Shown piece by piece: positions 23,723 through 31,808 of a stretch of DNA of 35,229 nucleotides. Numbering within the stretch: the stretch's first letter is position 1; every line of letters begins with the position of its first letter. Below the pieces are notes generated by a model, which had not been told where the DNA came from, did no database searches, and saw nothing but the letters and a program-made list of their open reading frames with translations. The position numbers and the translations under genes were made by a program. The DNA is from Acidimicrobiia bacterium (lineage in GTDB: Bacteria > Actinomycetota > Acidimicrobiia > Acidimicrobiales > MedAcidi-G1). The stretch spans positions 1 to 35,229 of the forward strand of contig DUAC01000055.1 in the NCBI GenBank assembly GCA_012961035.1, written 5' to 3'.

Positions 23723-24653
23723 CGGGTAGCACGCAGAGCATCTCGTAGAGCAGGTTGGCGCCGACCAGGCTGGTCATCCCGCTGGTGTCGTAGATGGGGG
23801 CCACCTCGACCAGGTCGCAACCCACGATGTCCAGTCCACGGCACCCCCGCACCACCTCGAGGGCCTGGGGCATGGTCAGGCCGCCCACCTCCGGGGTGCC
23901 GGTTCCCGGGGCATAGGCCGGGTCCAGGCCGTCGATGTCGAAGCTGAGGTACACGGGGCCTTCGCCGAGCTGGTCCCTTACCTCGACCATGAGGGGCTCG
24001 AGGCTCCGGTACCAGCACTCCTCCGCCTGCACGACCCGGAATCCCTGTTGGCGTGACCAGTCGAAGTCGTCGGCGGCGTAGCCGGTACCTCGTACGCCGA
24101 TCTGGACGACCCGGTCACCGGCCAGGAGGCCCTCCTCGACGGCACGTCGAAATGGGGTGCCGTGGGCGACCTTGGACCCGAACATCGTGTCGTTGATGTC
24201 GGTGTGGGCGTCGATGTGGACCAGCCCGACGGGTCCGTGCTTCTTCGCCATGGCACGCAGGATGGGAAGCACCACCGTGTGGTCGCCGCCCATCGACGCG
24301 GTGATGACGTCGTCGGCCAGAAGGCCGTCGAAGTGCTCCTCGATGGCCTCCACTGCGGCCAGCAGGTCGTACGGGCTGGCAGCCACGTCACCCGTGTCAT
24401 CGATGCGCAGGCTGTCGAACGGGGCGGCCCGGGTGGCCATGTTGTAGGGGCGCAGCAGGACCGATTCGTCGCGGATGCCGCGGGGGCCGAACCTGGCGCC
24501 CGGACGGTTCGACGTGCCGGTATCCAGCGGGACGCCGACCACGGCGACGTCCAGGTCGGCAGGCGGCGTGTTCCCCGGCAGGCGCATGAACGTGGCGATG
24601 CCGCCGAACCGGGGCATCTGGTTGCCGCTCAGGGGCTGGGGGTTCTCGTTCAC
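23703..24653 (-). CDS. speB: Agmatinase/guanidinobutyrase-family ureohydrolase (SpeB/GbuA type)
   Basis: 316-residue manganese ureohydrolase that removes urea from a guanidino compound. Metal ligands: H125 in GGDH, D148/H150/D152 in DAHTD, and D239/D241 in SFDIDGLDP. The N-terminal segment (LSGNQMPRFGGIATFMRLP), the RPYNMAT stretch and the C-terminus (GANLLYEMLCVLPGV) read more like Pseudomonas guanidinobutyrase GbuA, as remembered, than like E. coli agmatinase, so 4-guanidinobutyrate (giving GABA and urea) is the favoured substrate. The symbol marks the family only. It starts the operon that continues with the MFS transporter and aminotransferase. No recognisable guanidine riboswitch was seen in the 101-bp upstream gap. 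Confidence 0.88.
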   Translation of the reverse strand: MNENPQPLSGNQMPRFGGIATFMRLPGNTPPADLDVAVVGVPLDTGTSNRPGARFGPRGIRDESVLLRPYNMATRAAPFDSLRIDDTGDVAASPYDLLAAVEAIEEHFDGLLADDVITASMGGDHTVVLPILRAMAKKHGPVGLVHIDAHTDINDTMFGSKVAHGTPFRRAVEEGLLAGDRVVQIGVRGTGYAADDFDWSRQQGFRVVQAEECWYRSLEPLMVEVRDQLGEGPVYLSFDIDGLDPAYAPGTGTPEVGGLTMPQALEVVRGCRGLDIVGCDLVEVAPIYDTSGMTSLVGANLLYEMLCVLPGVQYRS

Positions 24654-24754
24654 CGGCAGAGTCTCCCATGCCGATCACCGTGGTACCCCGTCGGATCGTG
24701 GCAGGCTCGGGTGAGGCGACCGGCGGCTGCCGATGACCGAAGGAGCAGGCCCTG

Positions 24755-25384
24755 ATGGCCCATGACCACCACCGACACGACCACGACAAGGGCCTGAGGG
24801 CCAAGCTCCACTGGCTCCTCATGATCCGGCACTTCTGGATGTCGGACGTGAACCGTGCCGTCGTGGACATGGCCGCCCCGAAGCCCGGTGAGCGTGGGCT
24901 GGACGTGGGCGCCGGCATGGGCCCGGCCACCGTGCTGGCAGCGAAGCGGGGAGCGCACGTGGTGGCCGTTGACCCGTCGGGCTTCATGCGGGCCTTCTGC
25001 GGGTTCAGACGACTCCTGCAACGTGCCCGGCGTCGGATCACCGTGGAGTCGGGCGTGGCCGAGGACCTTCCGGTGGCCGGCGGTTCCACCGAGGTCCTGT
25101 GGGCCGTCAACGCCGTGCACCACTGGGTGGACCACCTGGCGGTGTGGCCGGAGTTCGCCAGGGTGCTGGCCCCCGGCGGCCGCCTGGTGCTGGTCGACGA
25201 GGACTTCGACGACGCGACCCACCCGTCCCACAAGAAGCACGCCGGTCACGAGGCCGAGATGACCCCTGTCGACTTGGCGGTGATAGTCGCCGCGATGGCA
25301 GAGGTCGGCCTGGAGGCCACCGGGGAGCACACGCCGGTCGCCGGTGTTCCAGCCAAGGTGATCCGGGCGGTCCGCGTCGCCTGA
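24755..25384 (+). CDS. Class I SAM-dependent methyltransferase
   Basis: 209 residues. The SAM-binding motif I is LDVGAGMGPA (49-58), with an acidic end of strand 2 (VVAVDPSG) and a motif IV region near AVNAVHHWVD. The N-terminus AHDHHRHDHD is histidine/aspartate-rich and might bind metal. Substrate unknown: the family covers arsenite, tellurite, lipid and small-molecule methylation, and no arsenite-type cysteine triad is seen (a single cysteine in the sequence). ATG 24755 follows AAGGAG (24740-24745) with a nine-base spacing. It is divergent from the ureohydrolase operon. Confidence 0.87.
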   Translation: MAHDHHRHDHDKGLRAKLHWLLMIRHFWMSDVNRAVVDMAAPKPGERGLDVGAGMGPATVLAAKRGAHVVAVDPSGFMRAFCGFRRLLQRARRRITVESGVAEDLPVAGGSTEVLWAVNAVHHWVDHLAVWPEFARVLAPGGRLVLVDEDFDDATHPSHKKHAGHEAEMTPVDLAVIVAAMAEVGLEATGEHTPVAGVPAKVIRAVRVA

Positions 25385-25440
25385 GCGGGTCGGTTCCCCT
25401 GGTGACCGGGCCCGTTGGGGCCTATCGGGGAGGTGTCGGG

Positions 25441-26841
25441 TCAGCCCGTTACAGGGTCGATCGGGGTGATGGTGCCCAGCGCCGCCTCGATGTCGGCCGC
25501 AGCGGCCAGCGCCAGGTCATCGCGCCAACGGTCGGAGATGCACTGGACCCCCTGGGGGAGGCCATCGGCCACGCCGACCGGAACGGCCACCGATGGCAGG
25601 CCCAGCAGGTTGGGTGGGGTGATGTAGCGGAGTATCCCGGTGATCCGATCGGTGGCCTCGTTGCCCAGGTCGAATCCGTGGGGGAACGGTGGCTGGGTCC
25701 AGGTGGGGGTGAGCAGCACCGGATGTTCGACGAAGAACTGCGCCCAGAGGCGGCCCAGCCGGACGTACTCGGTGTGGGCCATCGACGGGGCCATGACCTC
25801 AGGTGGGTACTGCTCGACCAGACGGTCGAGCACGACCGCCAACTCCTCGCTCAGGAGCGGACGGGCGAACTCCATCATGACGCCGATGTCGTTGGCCAGG
25901 AGGTGTGCCCACACGTCGGTGCAGTGGGGCAGCTCCGGTGGAGTGGCCTCCACGACATCCCAGCCGGCGGCGGCCAGGGCGTCTGCGGCCCGGGTCACGC
26001 CGTCCACCACCGACTCATGGCAGGTCGTGCCATCCATGTCGGCCACGATCGCTGCCCGCCGCGGAACCGTCGGCCCGTCGAGTGGGACGGTCACCGATCG
26101 GGGGTCCCGGGGGTCGCGGCCCTGGAGCACCTCCATGGCGGTCCTGAGGTCGGCCACCGAGCGGGCCATCGGGCCCTCGGTGGCCATGATCTGGAATGAG
26201 AGCGGCGGGTCCTGGTCGTGCTCGAAGATGCTGTACGTCGGTAGCCGACCGTGGCTGGGCTTGATTGACGTGATCCCACAGCAGAAGGCCGGGTTGCGGA
26301 CCGAGCCACCGATGTCGTTGCCCAACCCCAGGGGGGACATGCCCGACGCTATTGCCGAGCCCTCGCCCCCCGATGAGCCTCCGGCCGTGAGGTCGGGGTG
26401 CCAGGGGTTGCGGGTCAGGCCGTGGAGGGGGTTGTCGGTGCTGATGCGCAGGCCCAGTTCCGGGAGGTTGGTCCGGCCGATGGGTATCGCCCCGGCGGCC
26501 CTCAGGCGTTCCACCACCGGGGCATCCACCGGCGAGACCAGGTCGGCGAACGCAGGCAGCCCTTGTGTGGTGGCGGTGCCGGCCACGTCGACGTTCTCCT
26601 TGACGGTGCACGGCACGCCGTGGAATGGCCCGAGCGGCTCGCCGGTCGCCACGACGGCATCCGCGGCATCGGCGCCCTCGAGGGCCTCGGCTGCCAGGAC
26701 CAGCGTCACGGCGTTGCAGTGGCCGTTCACCTCGTCCATCCGGGCCAGGTGGGCTTCGACCACCGCCCGGCTGCTCACCTCACCGTCGGCGATCAACGCC
26801 GCCAGTTCGCTCGCGGTCTTCGTCCAGAGTTCGTCTCCCAT
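25441..26841 (-). CDS. Amidase signature family hydrolase, copy 1
   Basis: 466 residues with the complete Ser-cisSer-Lys triad: K81 (CTVKENVDVAG), S156 in GGSSGGEGSA, and nucleophile S180 in DIGGSVR. The 24-residue spacing between the serines matches fatty acid amide hydrolase and related amidases. It hydrolyses an amide or ester bond; a GatA role is unlikely because gatB/gatC are absent and the core is FAAH-like. It shares about half its residues by eye with the amidase at 28142-29557, for example GLTRNPWHPD-TAGGSSGGE in both. It starts at ATG 26841. Substrate unknown. Confidence 0.88.
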   Translation of the reverse strand: MGDELWTKTASELAALIADGEVSSRAVVEAHLARMDEVNGHCNAVTLVLAAEALEGADAADAVVATGEPLGPFHGVPCTVKENVDVAGTATTQGLPAFADLVSPVDAPVVERLRAAGAIPIGRTNLPELGLRISTDNPLHGLTRNPWHPDLTAGGSSGGEGSAIASGMSPLGLGNDIGGSVRNPAFCCGITSIKPSHGRLPTYSIFEHDQDPPLSFQIMATEGPMARSVADLRTAMEVLQGRDPRDPRSVTVPLDGPTVPRRAAIVADMDGTTCHESVVDGVTRAADALAAAGWDVVEATPPELPHCTDVWAHLLANDIGVMMEFARPLLSEELAVVLDRLVEQYPPEVMAPSMAHTEYVRLGRLWAQFFVEHPVLLTPTWTQPPFPHGFDLGNEATDRITGILRYITPPNLLGLPSVAVPVGVADGLPQGVQCISDRWRDDLALAAAADIEAALGTITPIDPVTG

Positions 26842-27159
26842 AGCCCCATATAAACAGGGTTGCCGGGCCTACGAGCACTGGGTCGGCGATCCGTACTGAG
26901 CCCGTGTACCCGATCGTGTCGTCGTCTCCGGCGGTGACTTTCGGCCCTTGGTGGCGGTGACGTTGGCCTCTCGTGGACGGCTCTCGGATCGTTCATCGTG
27001 GTGGTGGCAACAACCACGGGCCACCACCTCGACGCCGATTCCGCCAGCAGCGGCAGGCGCGCTCAGGTTCCTCTCGGCGGCCATCGCCCAGGGCATGGGC
27101 TCGTTCCACCTGGCACCCGGGTTCAGGCTCGTCCTCCCGGCCGGTTCGACCGGAAGTAC
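26842..27159. other. 318-bp intergenic region
   Basis: No convincing gene. It separates two leftward genes and so should carry the promoter of amidase 1 and the end of the alpha/beta hydrolase transcript. The only structure noted is an inverted repeat, GGTGGTGGC (27000-27008) and GCCACCACC (27020-27028), with an 11-base loop and no T-tract. It is a possible weak terminator for the hydrolase. Confidence 0.4.
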
Positions 27160-28101
27160 CTACTCGTCGGCGGTCCTCGTCGACATCGCCACCGGTCCCT
27201 GACCCGAACCGGACCGGGCCGCCTCGGCCCGGGCGATGAGCGCGCAGATCGGATCCAGGATCTGGGGCCACGCTCCCTCGGGGAGTTCGTGGCCCATGCC
27301 CTCGATCCAGACCAGCTCGGCGCCGGGAATGGCGTCAGCGGTCTCCTGCCCGCCCTGGGGCACGATGAGCGGATCGTCGGTGCCGTGGATGACCAGCGTC
27401 GGTGCGGCGACCGTGCTGAGCGCCGGCCGACGATCGCCATCGGCCAGGGCGGCCATCACCTGCCTGACGCCACCGTCCGGGTTCCAGGCCCTGTCCAGGT
27501 TGGCCAGGGCCTCTCGCCGCACGTACGCCTCGTCGAACGGGTAACCCGTACCGGCGATGAGCCGGGCCGCTTCGATTCCCGCTGCGACGATGGCCTCTCG
27601 ATCATTCGGATCCACGTCCGGCGGCTGTAGGGACAGCGCCACCTCCAGTTCCATGGGAATGAACCGGGGCATGGACATGATCGATGTGAACGTCCTGACC
27701 CGATCGGGGTGGCGGGTGGCCACGTGCTGCCCGATCATGCCGCCGAGAGAAGCTCCGAGGATGTGGGCCGATCCGAGGCCCAGAGCGTCGAGTACGCCTA
27801 CGGCGTCATCGGCCATGTCGGCCAACGAGTAGGGCGCCTCTATGGTCCCGCCGTCCAGGACGGTGAACAGGGCCTCGATCGGATCGCCGGGCGGCTGGTC
27901 ATCCAGCCAGGTGCTGAGGCCGACATCCCGATTGTCGAAGCGGACCACCTGGTGACCACGATCGGCCAGCCCACGACAGAAGCCCTCGGGCCACACGGTC
28001 AGCTGGGCATTCAGCCCCATGATCAGGAGGATCGGGGGATCGGCCGGACTGCCCATCTCCTCGACCTCGATGGTGATCCCGTTGGCCTGGACCTTCGCCA
28101 T
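27160..28101 (-). CDS. Alpha/beta hydrolase
   Basis: 313 residues. The nucleophile elbow is GASLG with S118; the acid is D242 or D243 in HGTDDPL; the base is H271 in GMGHELP. The oxyanion region is IMGLNAQ near residues 27-33. The sequence resembles esterases and lactonase-like hydrolases (FDNRDVGLS is common in this group). ATG 28101 is chosen because GGAGGAG lies about six bases upstream. An upstream TTG would add eight residues without a Shine-Dalgarno. It is divergent from amidase 2, with 40 bp between the starts. The two amidases flank it, so the three may act on related amide or ester substrates. Confidence 0.87.
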   Translation of the reverse strand: MAKVQANGITIEVEEMGSPADPPILLIMGLNAQLTVWPEGFCRGLADRGHQVVRFDNRDVGLSTWLDDQPPGDPIEALFTVLDGGTIEAPYSLADMADDAVGVLDALGLGSAHILGASLGGMIGQHVATRHPDRVRTFTSIMSMPRFIPMELEVALSLQPPDVDPNDREAIVAAGIEAARLIAGTGYPFDEAYVRREALANLDRAWNPDGGVRQVMAALADGDRRPALSTVAAPTLVIHGTDDPLIVPQGGQETADAIPGAELVWIEGMGHELPEGAWPQILDPICALIARAEAARSGSGQGPVAMSTRTADE

Positions 28102-28141
28102 CCCCGCTCCTCCTCGTCTAGTCAACGGTGGTTAGGTTGCC

Positions 28142-29557
28142 ATGGTGGGCGACGTTCTCTGGAACCGGACCGGGCTGGAGTTGGCAGCCATGATTGCCGA
28201 CGGTGAGGTGTCCAGCCGGGAGGTGGTAGACGCCCACCTTGAACGCATCCACGAGGTGAACGGCCGGCTGAACGCCGCCGTGCTGCTCCTGGAGGACTCG
28301 GCACGGAGCGCCGCCGATGCAGCCGACCGGGTCACCTCCGCAGGGCTCCCCACCGGCCCGTTCCATGGTGTGCCCATGACGGTCAAGGACGGCCTGGACC
28401 TGGCCGGCCACGCCACCACGTATGGCGTCGAGGCCTTTGCCCACGGGATCGCCACCCTCGACGACCCGGGTATCGGGCGACTGATGGCAGCGGGGGCCAT
28501 CCCCATCGCTAAGACCAACCTCCCCGAGATGGGTATGCGCCTCGCCACCGACAACCCCCTGTTCGGCCTGACCCGGAACCCGTGGCACCCGGACAGGACG
28601 GCCGGCGGCTCGTCGGGCGGAGAGGCCTCGGCCATCGCCTCGGGTATGTCCCCGATGGGGATGGGAACCGACCTCGGGGGTTCGGTCCGCAACCCCGCCT
28701 ACTGCTGTGGCATCGCCGCCACCAAGACCTCGTTGGGGCGGCTCCCGGTCGCCGGTTCGTCTCCGAACGCCGCCGATCCGATGGTCGCCCGCCAGCTCAT
28801 GGCGGTCGCCGGTCCGATGGCGCGCAGCGTCGCCGATCTGGAGGCCATGCTGCGCGTCACCATCGGGCGCCATCCCAGGGATCCCCGGACCGTCGACGTG
28901 GCATACGACGGGATACCCGTGGCCAGGCGGGCGGCGATCCCCACCGACCTGCCCGGCGGACCGGTCCACCCCGACGCCCGCCAGGCTGTCCAGCGGGCCG
29001 CCGATGCCCTGGCTGACGCTGGATGGGAGGTGGTCGACGCCCTCCCGCCTGAGATCGAACGCTGCTACGAGGTGTGGGGCCACCTCCTCGGCCACGACTT
29101 CCCGGCGACGCTGATCGGCCTCGACGATGTCATATCCGATGCCGGCAGCCATCTGATGCGGGCCTCGATTGCCTTCTGGCCGGCCTCCGGCATGGCGTCC
29201 CAGGTCGCACACACCGAACGCTTCCGGCTGGCCCGGGCGTGGGCCTGCTTCCTTGACGACCATCCGGTCGTGGTCCTTCCGACCTGGTACCAGCCTCCGT
29301 TCGACCACCATGCGGATCTCTCCGAGGATCCTGTGGCCATCCGCGACCTCTACGACGGCGTATTCACGCCGATCGTGCCAGCGAACCTGCTCGGCCTCCC
29401 GGCCACCCAGATTCCCGTGGGGCTGAACGACGGCGGGCGGCCGCTCGGGGTGCAGTTCGTCGCCGACCGGCACCGCGAGGACCTCACCCTGGCTGCCGCC
29501 ACGGTCGTCGAGGCCGCCCACCCACCGATCACCCCCATCGATCCGGGTGGTGGTTGA
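28142..29557 (+). CDS. Amidase signature family hydrolase, copy 2
   Basis: 471 residues with the Ser-cisSer-Lys triad K82 (MTVKDGLDLAG), S157 (GGSSGGEAS) and S181 (DLGGSVR). It is a paralog of the amidase at 25441-26841 over its whole length, including the N-terminal EL/IADGEVSSR-VV-AHL segment and the C-terminal PPITPIDP against TITPIDP. An internal GTG at 28145 would give the same N-terminus as copy 1. The two copies face away from a shared alpha/beta hydrolase, so an inverted duplication is possible. The end abuts a degraded methyltransferase gene. Confidence 0.88.
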   Translation: MVGDVLWNRTGLELAAMIADGEVSSREVVDAHLERIHEVNGRLNAAVLLLEDSARSAADAADRVTSAGLPTGPFHGVPMTVKDGLDLAGHATTYGVEAFAHGIATLDDPGIGRLMAAGAIPIAKTNLPEMGMRLATDNPLFGLTRNPWHPDRTAGGSSGGEASAIASGMSPMGMGTDLGGSVRNPAYCCGIAATKTSLGRLPVAGSSPNAADPMVARQLMAVAGPMARSVADLEAMLRVTIGRHPRDPRTVDVAYDGIPVARRAAIPTDLPGGPVHPDARQAVQRAADALADAGWEVVDALPPEIERCYEVWGHLLGHDFPATLIGLDDVISDAGSHLMRASIAFWPASGMASQVAHTERFRLARAWACFLDDHPVVVLPTWYQPPFDHHADLSEDPVAIRDLYDGVFTPIVPANLLGLPATQIPVGLNDGGRPLGVQFVADRHREDLTLAAATVVEAAHPPITPIDPGGG

Positions 29558-29602
29558 TCGGCCTGCGGCCGTCCCAGGCCCTGGGTGCTCAGGGTCCGGG
29601 AC

Positions 29603-29842
29603 GCAGCGGCCGGCTTCGCCGCCGAGCATGTCGCCGGACATGTCGCTGCCGTCGACGTCCATGCCCGAACGCAGGAAGGCGAGCAGCAGGCGCCCGGTGC
29701 CACAGCCGGCGTCCAATGCCGGTGCCCCACACCGCTCGATGGCATCCCGAGAGAATCCGACGTCGTCTCCGCCGACCTTGAACCCCGCCCACCAGAGCGC
29801 GACCAGTCCGTAGTGCCAGGTGTTGACGCCTTGGCCCATCAC
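29603..29842 (-). pseudogene. 5' remnant of a class I SAM methyltransferase
   Basis: Reading leftward from 29842, about 80 residues fit the start of a class I methyltransferase: NTWHYGLVALWWAGF, then motif I LDAGCGTGRLL (43-53) and DVDGSDMSGDML (62-73). Similarity then stops, and the frame runs on antisense through the amidase without any methyltransferase features. The C-terminal two thirds are missing, so this is probably a truncated gene left by the rearrangement that placed amidase 2 here. Confidence 0.6.
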
Positions 29843-29861
29843 CTGACTCTAGGATTCCCGG

Positions 29862-30686
29862 GTGACGAAGATCCTCATAACCGGCAGCAACAGTGGTTTC
29901 GGCAGATTGGCCGCCCTTTCCCTCGCCCGCGAGGGCCATCAGGTGATCGCCACGATGCGTACCCTCGCCAAGGGAGCAGAACTACGCAGTACCGCCGAGG
30001 ACGAAGGGCTCCCCATCGAGATTCGGCAACTCGATGTCTGCGATCCAGATTCGGTCGAAGCCTGCATTGCCGACCCCCTCGACATCGATGTGCTCGTCAA
30101 CAACGCTGGGTTTGAGGTGCAGGGTGCGATCGAACAGATCGACGATGCACTCATGCAGCGCCAGTTCGAGACCAACGTCATGGGCCCCCTGCGCACGATG
30201 CGAGCTGTGCTCCCGATCTGGTGTGAGCGTGGAAGCGGGGTGATCGTAAATGTCAGCAGCATCGCCGGACGGGTGGCCCCGCCCTACGGCGGCGCCTACT
30301 CGGCATCGAAGCACGCCCTCGAAGCGATGAGCGAATCCCTGCACTTTGAGGTATCCCAGCTCGGGATCCGAGTCCATCTCATCCAGCCCGGACGGTTCGC
30401 GACGGGCTTTCAGGACAACATTGTCCATCCGGCAAGTTGGACCGGTTCTGCCCAGGAGCAGCGGGCCCTTGCATTTCGGAACTCCCTGACAAGCCTTGAC
30501 GGTGGTGGTCCCCCCTCCGACCCCCAAGCTGTCGCTGACGCCATAGCGCGTGCCGCCACCGACCCCTCGATGCCGTTCCGGACGTTGGTTGGCGAGGATG
30601 CTGCACTCATTGATGCCACGAAGACGTCCATGAGTTTCGAAGATTTCGAAACCACGATGCGTACAGCGCTCGACTGGCACGACTGA
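29862..30686 (+). CDS. Short-chain dehydrogenase/reductase (SDR)
   Basis: 274-residue classical SDR. The cofactor motif is TGSNSGFG (7-14), with NNAG at 80-83, catalytic S133 (NVSSIAG) and Y146/K150 in YSASK. R33 after strand 2 suggests NADP(H). The C-terminal region resembles the group of SDRs acting on hydrophobic alcohols or ketones, but the substrate is unknown. GTG 29862 is the start. Base composition is lower in GC than the first 29 kb (29 of 60 bases at 30601-30660). It is divergent from the methyltransferase remnant; the 168-bp gap after it shows nothing recognisable. Confidence 0.88.
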   Translation: MTKILITGSNSGFGRLAALSLAREGHQVIATMRTLAKGAELRSTAEDEGLPIEIRQLDVCDPDSVEACIADPLDIDVLVNNAGFEVQGAIEQIDDALMQRQFETNVMGPLRTMRAVLPIWCERGSGVIVNVSSIAGRVAPPYGGAYSASKHALEAMSESLHFEVSQLGIRVHLIQPGRFATGFQDNIVHPASWTGSAQEQRALAFRNSLTSLDGGGPPSDPQAVADAIARAATDPSMPFRTLVGEDAALIDATKTSMSFEDFETTMRTALDWHD

Positions 30687-30854
30687 CATAGAGGATTCAG
30701 GCCTCCCGTCGATCCCACTTGCCAGCTCAGCGGTGGGTGCCGTTGAAGTCGGAGCACCGGGGTCCGTCCCATTGTCGCTCTGGGCGGGGCCGAGCGTCTT
30801 CCGGCTAGTCGGTCGCCAACGTCATGGGAGCATCCTGAGTCAACTCGGCAACGT

Positions 30855-31808
30855 TCATGTGCCGAACTCGAGCCACCGTCGTTCATCGACGGTGAGGTCC
30901 ATGGAAGCCGCCTCACAATTCGCAGCGGCCTCCTCGCCGCTGCGGGCGGCGCTCACCACATGTGTCTTGAATGGAGAAGTCGTCACGAACGTGATTGCGA
31001 CCTGTTCCGGGCTGCAGCCCCTGGAGGCGGCCAACTGTTGGGCTCGGTCCCGCCTTCCTCGATTCTCCGGAGAGTCATAGCAGCGGGTAGTCGTCCGGTC
31101 CTCGGTCGATCCGGGTTCGTGCGCTGTAGTCAGATAGCCACCGGCCAGGGGTGACCAAGCCAGGACGGCGATCCCGGTATCCGCGAGCCACTCCCGTTCT
31201 CCAGCACGTTTGGCGCCGGTGAGGGTGGTTACGCCTTGCCATGGTTCGGCCAACTGGTCGACGAGGGAGTACTGCGAACTGGTGGCGATCGGCGGTGAGG
31301 TGACAGCAATGCCGATGGCCTGACGGAGTCGATCGGTTGACCAGTTCGACACCCCCCATGCCTCGATCGTCCCTGCCTCGACCTGTCTCTCGGCAGCATC
31401 GACCAATTCCTCGACCGGGACTGACGGATCGTCCCGATGGAACAACCAGAGGTCGAGGTGGTCGGTACCCATCCGGTCGAGGGTGGCGGCGACGTCGACG
31501 GCGACCGTTTCCGGGTGGACCCGGGAAGCGGACCAGTCGGGAGGGCCGGGATGGCACCCCTTCCCGATGAGGGTGACGACGTCTCGCACACCCCGATCTG
31601 CCACCCAGGCACCCAGACGTCCATCACAGGTGCCGTCGGGGTCCGTGTAGGCCAGTCCCGCATCGAAGGCGTCGACTCCCGAGGAGTGGACCTCGTCGAG
31701 AAGGCGCTGTGGTTCCGGAACCAGCGTCGCGCCGAACAACGGTGTTGCCCCCTGGATTACGGTCGAAAAGTTCAGTCCCTGCTTGCTGTGAGCGACTCCC
31801 CCCATCAC
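30855..31808 (-). CDS. Aldo/keto reductase
   Basis: 317-residue TIM-barrel NADPH oxidoreductase. The catalytic tetrad is complete: D49 (FDAG), Y54, K83 (IGKG) and H124 (WLFHRDD). The cofactor-binding region lies near AWSPLAGGYLT. It resembles the AKR members found with sugar dehydrogenases. GTG 31808 overlaps the upstream stop (GTGA), and an ATG directly after it is equally possible. It is the last gene of a three-gene operon with a Gfo/Idh/MocA enzyme and a SnoaL-like protein. Carbohydrate or polyol conversion is inferred from that pairing. Confidence 0.87.
   Translation of the reverse strand: MMGGVAHSKQGLNFSTVIQGATPLFGATLVPEPQRLLDEVHSSGVDAFDAGLAYTDPDGTCDGRLGAWVADRGVRDVVTLIGKGCHPGPPDWSASRVHPETVAVDVAATLDRMGTDHLDLWLFHRDDPSVPVEELVDAAERQVEAGTIEAWGVSNWSTDRLRQAIGIAVTSPPIATSSQYSLVDQLAEPWQGVTTLTGAKRAGEREWLADTGIAVLAWSPLAGGYLTTAHEPGSTEDRTTTRCYDSPENRGRRDRAQQLAASRGCSPEQVAITFVTTSPFKTHVVSAARSGEEAAANCEAASMDLTVDERRWLEFGT

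Noticed and set aside
24700-24754. Glycine-riboswitch-like stretch (GGGTGAGG then CCGAAGGAGCAGG) before the methyltransferase
   Set aside because: Only the 3' motif resembles the aptamer, the paired helices around it could not be drawn, and AAGGAG is simply the Shine-Dalgarno of the gene.
24654-24754. Possible guanidine riboswitch ahead of the ureohydrolase
   Set aside because: No recognisable ykkC-type conserved loops were found in the 101-bp gap on the minus strand.
27000-27028. Inverted repeat as a definite terminator of the alpha/beta hydrolase
   Set aside because: It lies about 130 bp past the stop, has an 11-base loop and lacks a T-tract; kept only as a note in the intergenic entry.
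26890-27271. Several short open frames on both strands between amidase 1 and the alpha/beta hydrolase
   Set aside because: Arg/Pro-rich composition, no ribosome binding sites, mutually overlapping; typical spurious frames of GC-rich DNA.
28118-29602. Continuation of the methyltransferase frame antisense through amidase 2
   Set aside because: Similarity to methyltransferases ends near 29603; the remainder is a shadow of the intact amidase.
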